64,000 nucleotides of DNA, from positions 1,220,501-1,284,500 of the forward strand of contig NZ_JAJVCN010000004.1 of assembly GCF_021390435.2 (NCBI RefSeq), given 5' to 3'. Made by a program: the position numbers and the translations under genes. Below the pieces are notes generated by a model. The model saw nothing but the letters and a program-made list of their open reading frames with translations, had not been told where the DNA came from and searched no databases. Source of the stretch: Kibdelosporangium philippinense. Lineage in GTDB: Bacteria; Actinomycetota; Actinomycetes; Mycobacteriales; Pseudonocardiaceae. Of this stretch, positions 59,082 to 64,000 are shown piece by piece; position 1 is the stretch's first letter; every line of letters begins with the position of its first letter.

Positions 59082-61222
59082 GCGCCCACCTCGACGTTCC
59101 GCCAACCGGCGAGCAAAGCGCGCGAGCCAGCCTGTTCGTCGAGCAGCTCCGGCAGCCGGGTGGACGCGGCGGGATCGCCGTCCTCCACGATCCGCCCACG
59201 TTCCATCACCAGTACCCGGGGAAACCCAAGAGCCTCGCGGGCATCATGGGTCACCATCAACACAGTCGCCCCATGCCACCAAGAATCCAGGCGCTCCAAC
59301 ATTCGGTCCCGCTGCGCCGGGTCGAGACCACGGAACGGCTCGTCAAGCAGCGCCAGTCGGACGTTTGAACGCAGCAGTGCGCGACCAAGCCGCACCCGCT
59401 GTCCTTCACCACCAGAAAGCAACCCACCCGCGTCGCCCAACTGGTTCGCGCGAATGCCATTCAGTTCGGCCTCGTCCACAGCGCGCGCGATGTCGGGATC
59501 AGCATTTCCGTAGCCCAAATTGTCAGCTAGGGAGCTGTTCCACAGGGACACCGCCGGATCCACCCACGCCGTTGACTGTCGCAGAAGGACAGGGTCAAGC
59601 GGCGCGCCATCGATCTCGGCAACACCGCCCGCTGGCACGTGCCAACCAAGCAAGAGACCGATCAAAGTCGACTTGCCCGATCCCGACGCGCCAACGATCG
59701 CAATACGCTCGCCAGCCATGACCGACAGGTCCACCCCGTCCAGCACGGTATGCCCACCGGCCACCACACTGACGTTCCGAAACGCGATCGCCACCCCGCC
59801 ATCAACCGATTTCGCCACGATCGGCTGGTCCTCCTGCGGCGCCGCAAGCGGCTCGACCAACCGGTGTGCCACATTCCGGTGCCACGGCCACTGCCTGGTC
59901 AACCGCCCCACACGCGCAGCAAGCGTCGGCAACGACACGGCCCAGAAGGCGAGGAGCAGAAACGTGGCGGGCTCGTGGTCACGCGCCTGCCAAACGAGCC
60001 AAGCCGCCGCGCCCACGCCACAGATTCGTTGCAGCGCCTCGGCGGAAACCACAGCGCGCGCGAGCGCTCGCCCGCTAGCAGCCCAGTCCCGCAACCTCCG
60101 GTCGTGTTCGGCGGTCACGACAGCCTCGGCTGTGTGCGCGCGAAGCGCGGTCAACCCAAGCATGCCGTCGAGAAAGAACCTGGCCAGCGCGCCAGAATGA
60201 CTGCGCTGCCGTAAATCCCGCTCGGCGATCACCGGATGGACGACCAGCGACGCACCAACCGCCGTCACCGCCGCGATCGCGGCAGGCAGGGCAGCGTCGA
60301 AGTCGATCAACGCGATCGCCACCACGACCGCGACGATCTCGGTGAGCGTGCGGACGACCTCGACACCGAGCGCAGGCAAATCCCGCAGCTGATGCAGCCG
60401 GTGCGCGCGCTCGGCGAGATCCGACGTCGGCCTGCTGTGCAGATATCGGTCGGGTAGCAATGGCAGCCTGCCCAGCAGCGTCCGCCGGAGACCAAGATCG
60501 AGCCCACGCCCGAGTCGCGTCCCGCCCAAAGCCAGAAGTGTTTCCAGCACAAGCAATCCGACTGCGACTCCCAGCACGGGACCGAAGCTGCCGTTGATCG
60601 CCTCCCGGAACAGCACGGCTTCGACCGTGACGCCAATAGCCGCGGCCACCGCCCCGACTCCAAGAACACCCCACGGAACGGGCCGGACCATCTCGGCGAG
60701 CGGCCGTGGCGGCGGTTCGGTCAACGCCGCCCGCAAGTCGGCAGGCAGTGCATCCCAGTCGACCGTCCCGACGCCGTTCACGCGGACCAGCACGGCGCCT
60801 TCGACCTTCGCGCCGTCCGGCATCCGGTGCGTGTGCACGTAGATCTCGTCGACGAACCGGTCCGCGCGCACCCAACGACGGCCGACCGCAGGGTCCATGA
60901 TTTGCAGGAACTGGCCGTGCTGCCGCCAAACCACGACGAAATGCAGCATCCCGCTGGGCAGCCGGACAACCACGATCGCCGGGAGATGCCGGACGACGCG
61001 TGTCGGCGGCACCATCAGTTGCACGACGTCCAAGCCCAGCAGGCGAGCGGTGTCCTCAAGGGTGTTGATCGACGTGCCGTCCACGTCGGTCTGGCACGCT
61101 TCCCGCAACCGTCCGTAACTCGCGTTGATCCCGAAACCCGCAAGCAGGCAGCTCAGCGCCGCCGGGCCACAGTCCATTCCGGACGTCTGGACAACCTCTG
61201 GGACAAGAAAGCGCTTGCTCAC
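59078..61222 (-). CDS. C39-peptidase-containing ABC exporter
   Basis: The 714-residue transporter cuts leader peptides and exports the product. The N-terminal C39 peptidase (about 1-145) has catalytic Cys18 in QTSGMDCGPAALSCL, His94 in GMLHFVVV and Asp110 in IMDPAVGRRW. A membrane domain (about 180-440) and an ATPase with VGASGSGKST, LSGGEGQR and LALLDEPFRGLD follow. Peptidases of this class cleave after Gly-Gly (or Gly-Ala) leaders, which both small peptides upstream offer. The GTG overlaps the TPR gene stop (GTGA), and its own stop overlaps the next ABC gene (ATGA). Confidence 0.92.
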   Translation of the reverse strand: MSKRFLVPEVVQTSGMDCGPAALSCLLAGFGINASYGRLREACQTDVDGTSINTLEDTARLLGLDVVQLMVPPTRVVRHLPAIVVVRLPSGMLHFVVVWRQHGQFLQIMDPAVGRRWVRADRFVDEIYVHTHRMPDGAKVEGAVLVRVNGVGTVDWDALPADLRAALTEPPPRPLAEMVRPVPWGVLGVGAVAAAIGVTVEAVLFREAINGSFGPVLGVAVGLLVLETLLALGGTRLGRGLDLGLRRTLLGRLPLLPDRYLHSRPTSDLAERAHRLHQLRDLPALGVEVVRTLTEIVAVVVAIALIDFDAALPAAIAAVTAVGASLVVHPVIAERDLRQRSHSGALARFFLDGMLGLTALRAHTAEAVVTAEHDRRLRDWAASGRALARAVVSAEALQRICGVGAAAWLVWQARDHEPATFLLLAFWAVSLPTLAARVGRLTRQWPWHRNVAHRLVEPLAAPQEDQPIVAKSVDGGVAIAFRNVSVVAGGHTVLDGVDLSVMAGERIAIVGASGSGKSTLIGLLLGWHVPAGGVAEIDGAPLDPVLLRQSTAWVDPAVSLWNSSLADNLGYGNADPDIARAVDEAELNGIRANQLGDAGGLLSGGEGQRVRLGRALLRSNVRLALLDEPFRGLDPAQRDRMLERLDSWWHGATVLMVTHDAREALGFPRVLVMERGRIVEDGDPAASTRLPELLDEQAGSRALLAGWRNVEVGA

Positions 61223-62247
61223 AGCGTCGCCAGCGTTCGCGCGATAGCCACAACCCGCGGATGGTCCGCCGGGAACCGGGCGGTGAGCAGATCGAGCGCG
61301 TGCTCGATGAGCTCGCGCCCCTCGGCCTGCCGTCCCGCGTCGAACAGCAAGACGCCGAGGTTGTGTGCCGTCACCGCGATGTCCGGGTGATCGTCGCCGA
61401 GCGCCTTCCTTTTGCCTGCCAACGCGGCCCGGTAGTTGTCCTCGGCTTGTTCGATCCGGCCCTGCCGAGCCTGCAGGTGCGCCAGGTTCCCGCGCACGAC
61501 AGCGATCTCGTAATCCGCGGTGAAGATGCTGATCGCCTGGCGGAAGGCCTTTTCGGCGTCATCGAGCCGCCCGGCACTCAGATAAAGAGACCCAAGCGCG
61601 CCGAGGTCCGCCGCGATGTCCGGATGATCCGGCGGCCGGACGTTCCGCCGGATTTCCAATCCCCGTTCGGCCCATGGGATTCCGGCTTCGGGCCTGCGTC
61701 GCTCGTGCTCAAGGCCGCCGAGGTTGTGCAGAATCGCCGCCATTCCCAACGGGTTGTCCTCGTGCAACTCCAGCGCACGAAGGTAATGCGCCTGGGCCTC
61801 GTCGAACTCGCCGGTGAACTTGCCGACAATGCCCAGCACGTTGTGCACGCCCGCCGCGAGCGGATCGCCCGGCTCCAGCCGGCCGAGTGTCGTGGACATG
61901 CGGGCACGCGCGGCTTCGAAGTCGCCGCTGATCCGGTCGAGATTCGCCACCGCGATCTCCGCACGGACACGTAGGATCATCACCGTCCGCAGGGAACTGG
62001 TGGCGTACTTGTCCAAAATGGACAAGGCGATCGTCGCGGAGCGCTTGGCTTGGTCGAAGTGTCCCAACTGCTCGTGCACGGAGGCGAGCAGCAGTTGTGC
62101 GTTCGCGGTGTCCGGGTGTTCGGCGCCGCATTCGGCGGCAAGCACCTGGATTGCATTGTCGCCCAATGCTGTGGCTTCGGGCAGGTCACCGGAATCGAGG
62201 GCCGCCCTCGCCGCAGCGAGGACGGCCACCCCATCGTCGGTTGTCAC
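61219..62247 (-). CDS. Tetratricopeptide-repeat protein of the peptide locus
   Basis: The 342-residue protein is made of about eight helical TPR/tetratricopeptide_12-like repeats (HNVLGIVGKFTGEFDEAQAHY, LHNLGGLEHERRRPEAG, LGALGSLYLSAGRLDDAE, AHNLGVLLFDAGRQAEG). There is no DNA-binding domain. The GTG at 62247 overlaps the stop of the 33-residue peptide gene (GTGA). By position it could bind the peptide, chaperone it to the exporter, or sense it in the manner of RRNPP-type TPR proteins. Confidence 0.85.
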   Translation of the reverse strand: MTTDDGVAVLAAARAALDSGDLPEATALGDNAIQVLAAECGAEHPDTANAQLLLASVHEQLGHFDQAKRSATIALSILDKYATSSLRTVMILRVRAEIAVANLDRISGDFEAARARMSTTLGRLEPGDPLAAGVHNVLGIVGKFTGEFDEAQAHYLRALELHEDNPLGMAAILHNLGGLEHERRRPEAGIPWAERGLEIRRNVRPPDHPDIAADLGALGSLYLSAGRLDDAEKAFRQAISIFTADYEIAVVRGNLAHLQARQGRIEQAEDNYRAALAGKRKALGDDHPDIAVTAHNLGVLLFDAGRQAEGRELIEHALDLLTARFPADHPRVVAIARTLATL

Positions 62248-62345
62248 CGCACGATGAGGCCCTCGGAGTGCTGGTTGTCGGCGGCGCCACCAGCGGTCAC
62301 GTCGGTGCGCACGACCAGCTCGTCGCTGTTGATGTCGTTGCTCAT
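62244..62345 (-). CDS. Small peptide B (33 aa) with leader-like motif
   Basis: A 33-residue frame (starts MSNDINSDELVVRTDVTAGG, continues AADNQHSEGLIVR) is preceded by GGGAG at 6 bp. The segment ELVVRTDVTAGG is the same module that is repeated in peptide A. The Gly-Gly is a natural C39 cleavage site, which would release AADNQHSEGLIVR. The TGA overlaps the TPR start (GTGA). Length, RBS and coupling make it a real gene, probably a precursor peptide. Confidence 0.78.
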   Translation of the reverse strand: MSNDINSDELVVRTDVTAGGAADNQHSEGLIVR

Positions 62346-62420
62346 CTGCGTCTCCCATCGCCGAGAAGATCTTCAACGGACGACGCACGCTATCGCGAAA
62401 AAGGCGGATGAGAAGGTCCA

Positions 62421-62438
62421 TCCCGGCCACATCGGACA
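62421..62438. promoter_or_regulatory. Conserved upstream element, copy 1 (before peptide B)
   Basis: TCCCGGCCACATCGGACA. The same word recurs at 62756-62774 and 62800-62819 around peptide A. Read on the minus strand it is TGTCCGATGTGGCCGGGA. Confidence 0.55.
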
Positions 62439-62442
62439 CAGA

Positions 62443-62676
62443 TCAGATCAACGAGCGGCGGAGGACAAAAGCTTCAGAGTGGTTGGTTTTCTCGTCGTCC
62501 CTGGCGCCCGCTTTGACATCAGTGCGCACCACCAGCTCCTCCGAGTGGTTGGCTTTTTCGTCGTCTCGGGCGCCTGCCTTGACGTCGGTGCGCACCACGA
62601 GTTCCTCGGAGTGGTTGTCAGGCTCGTAGCCGCCAGCATTGATGTCTGTCCGCACAACCAACTCGTTCTCCTGCAT
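62443..62676 (-). CDS. Peptide A (77 aa), three tandem modules, candidate multi-core precursor
   Basis: After a start MQEN, the 77-residue peptide has three 22-residue modules. Each begins ELVVRTD, then V or I, then xAG(G/A), and continues with an acidic tail ending in NHSE. Modules 2 and 3 differ at 11 bases over 66, yet by only one residue (Ala/Thr), a clear mark of purifying selection on the amino-acid sequence. A final segment AFVLRRSLI closes it. RBS AAAGGAG lies at proper distance. It looks like a C39-processed multi-core precursor peptide; the product is unknown. Confidence 0.8.
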   Translation of the reverse strand: MQENELVVRTDINAGGYEPDNHSEELVVRTDVKAGARDDEKANHSEELVVRTDVKAGARDDEKTNHSEAFVLRRSLI

Positions 62677-62755
62677 GTCCTGCTCCTTTCGTCTGCCTGT
62701 AGAGACGTCAGGACACACGCGAACGTTTCCCCAAAAGGACATGGTCAGGAGAGCT

Positions 62756-62774
62756 TCCCGGCCACATGGGACAG
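62756..62774. promoter_or_regulatory. Conserved upstream element, copy 2 (before peptide A)
   Basis: TCCCGGCCACATGGGACAG, 80 bp upstream of the peptide A start. It matches copy 1 at 17 of 18 positions. Confidence 0.55.
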
Positions 62775-62783
62775 ACAAACCAC

Positions 62784-62809
62784 GTGGCCGGGACACACGC
62801 CCCGGCCAC
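62784..62809 (-). terminator. Hairpin after the desaturase gene
   Basis: GTGGCCGGG and CCCGGCCAC form a perfect 9-bp stem around an 8-base loop, 16 bp after the desaturase stop. It also overlaps a third copy of the upstream element, so a regulatory role is possible. Confidence 0.6.
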
Positions 62810-62819
62810 TTAGGACACC
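62800..62819. promoter_or_regulatory. Conserved upstream element, copy 3
   Basis: CCCCGGCCACTTAGGACACC, 44 bp from copy 2 and half embedded in the hairpin. It shares the CCCGGCCAC and GGACA blocks with the other copies. Confidence 0.5.
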
Positions 62820-62824
62820 AAAGA

Positions 62825-63763
62825 TCAACCCGCCGATTCGGCGCTGACCCGCTTGCGGGCCAGGCGCTCCGCGGTCGGCCACCGCACGTCCCACGCCCAA
62901 CCCAGCTTCTCGAAGATCCAGATCGTCCGCGCCGCGATATCAATCTGGCCGCGCAAAACCCCGTGCCGCGCGCACGTCGGGTCGGCGTGGTGGGAGTTGT
63001 GCCACGATTCGCCCATCGACAGGATCGCCAGCGGCCAGAAGTTCGCCGCGCGGTCCCGGCTGGCGAACGGCCGTGCGCCGACCATGTGGCAGATCGAGTT
63101 GATCGACCAGGTCACGTGGTGCAGGAACGCGATCCGGACAAGCCCCGCCCAGAAGAACCCGGTCAGCGCGCCCCACCACGACCAGCTGATCAGCCCGCCG
63201 AGCAGCGCGGGCAAAAGCAAACTTCCGATCGTCCACACGCCGAACAGCTTGTGGACGATCTGGACGTCTTTGTCACGCAACAAGTCCGGCGCGAACCGCT
63301 GGTAGTTGGTGACGTCGCGGGAGAACATCCAGCCCATGTGCGCGTGCCAGAAACCTTTCAGCAACGCGACCGGTGACGTGCCGAACAGCCATGGCGAGTG
63401 CGGGTCGCCCTCGCGGTCGGCGTACGCGTGATGTCTGCGGTGACTGGCGACCCAGAAGATGACCGACCCCTGCACCGCGAAGCTGCCCGCGATGCCGAGC
63501 ACGATCCGCACGGCACGGTTGGCCTTGAACGCGCCGTGGGTGAAGTACCGGTGGTAGCCGACGGTCACGCCGAGTGTGGCGATCACGTACATGCTGGCGG
63601 CCAGTACGAGGTCGAGGACACTCAAACCCCAGCCCCACACCAAGGGCACAGCCGCGATCAGCGCCGCGAACGGCACCAACAGGAAGAGCTTCAAAATGAA
63701 CTGCTGGGCGACTGTACGGCGTTCGCCGAGCAGTGGCGCCGCTCCTGATTCGGTCGTCGTCAC
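62825..63763 (-). CDS. Acyl-CoA (delta-9-type) fatty acid desaturase
   Basis: The 312-residue integral membrane di-iron enzyme introduces a double bond into acyl chains. It has all three histidine boxes: HRYFTH, HRRHH and HNSHH, and about four membrane helices. The GTG at 63763 starts it. It stands alone between the peptide locus and ctaA on the same strand. Confidence 0.93.
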   Translation of the reverse strand: MTTTESGAAPLLGERRTVAQQFILKLFLLVPFAALIAAVPLVWGWGLSVLDLVLAASMYVIATLGVTVGYHRYFTHGAFKANRAVRIVLGIAGSFAVQGSVIFWVASHRRHHAYADREGDPHSPWLFGTSPVALLKGFWHAHMGWMFSRDVTNYQRFAPDLLRDKDVQIVHKLFGVWTIGSLLLPALLGGLISWSWWGALTGFFWAGLVRIAFLHHVTWSINSICHMVGARPFASRDRAANFWPLAILSMGESWHNSHHADPTCARHGVLRGQIDIAARTIWIFEKLGWAWDVRWPTAERLARKRVSAESAG

Positions 63764-63803
63764 AATTCAGACATTACGTGTCTGGAGTGACGCGAAGATA
63801 GTG

Positions 63804-64000
63804 TCAGAGCGACGCGCCGACGAAATGCTCATGCTCAGTCGCTTCCACAGTGGCCGGTCGTGCACGGCTCCACGCCCACAGCGCCGCCGTCGCGACCGTC
63901 ACCAGCATGGCACCGAAAACGTGCAGGACGACCAGGATACTTGGCACGCCGGTGAAGTACTGCACGAAGCCGAGAGTGCCCTGCGCAAGCACCACGGCGA
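63804..64000 (-). CDS. ctaA: Heme A synthase CtaA (COX15), C-terminal part
   Basis: The visible 65 residues are the last two membrane helices of CtaA/COX15 (VLAQGTLGFVQYFTGVPSILVVLHVFGAMLVTVATA), including the heme-ligand histidine in VVLHVFGA. The gene continues beyond the window edge. With ctaB it makes heme a for cytochrome aa3. Confidence 0.88.
   Translation of the reverse strand, partial: AVVLAQGTLGFVQYFTGVPSILVVLHVFGAMLVTVATAALWAWSRARPATVEATEHEHFVGASL

Overview
This is a high-GC actinobacterial chromosome segment. WhiA, RbpA, OpcA, an F420-type (DDN-like) enzyme, GTG starts and GTGA/ATGA overlaps all point to Actinomycetota. Gene order (uvrC-rapZ-yvcK-whiA ... gap-pgk-tpiA-secG-rbpA ... 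tkt-tal-pgi-zwf-opcA ... ctaB ... qor ... ctaA) and sequence style suggest Pseudonocardiales/Pseudonocardiaceae; the genus cannot be fixed from sequence alone.

Layout. 1-7.4 kb is accessory: the 3' end of a GH95-type glycosidase, a complete IS630-family element with a -1 slippery site, an alpha/beta hydrolase, an NmrA-like reductase, and a FIST-GAF-GGDEF signalling operon. 7.8-20.4 kb is conserved core: uvrC, rapZ, yvcK, whiA, an LLM oxidoreductase, then gap-pgk-tpiA, secG and rbpA, ending in a clear terminator. This block is interrupted at 13.7-15.2 kb by a repeat-rich patch and two broken genes. 20.4-35.8 kb is accessory: an orphan histidine kinase, an ABC exporter, pabB, secreted proteins (HAF repeats; a phosphodiester glycosidase/metallophosphoesterase; a tandem GDPD), a membrane pseudokinase and an NCS1 permease. 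35.8-38.2 kb is an operon headed by a leaderless RHH-Clp_N regulator, then a 19-residue membrane microprotein, an asparaginase and pgl. 38.3-48.3 kb holds lon (with an HspR/HAIR-like operator) and the pentose-phosphate/glycolysis operon tkt-tal-pgi-zwf-opcA. 48.6-64 kb runs from ctaB to ctaA and contains secreted enzymes, an uncharacterised 2TM/cupin-like/HD set, DUF5946-qor, a peptide-export locus and a fatty-acid desaturase.

Most notable system. At 57.6-62.7 kb a minus-strand locus encodes two small, related, repeat-bearing peptides (77 and 33 aa), a TPR protein, a C39-peptidase ABC exporter and a second ABC half-transporter. From the second peptide onward every gene overlaps the next by a GTGA or ATGA. 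The long peptide carries three modules built on ELVVRTD(V/I)xAG(G/A) plus a 10-residue acidic tail ending in NHSE. Its last two modules differ almost only synonymously. This looks like a multi-core, C39-processed secreted or signalling peptide system that I do not recognise.

Second unusual signal. A dispersed family of AT-rich palindromic words (TATCSGATAT, ATATAGGAAAT, TTTCGTATCCGAT and relatives) recurs at least twelve times, both between genes and inside several coding regions, where it seems to be absorbed in frame. Other points of interest are a possible structured 5' leader hiding the RBS of a polysaccharide deacetylase, a leaderless autoregulated RHH-Clp_N promoter, and the separation of pgl from the zwf-opcA operon.
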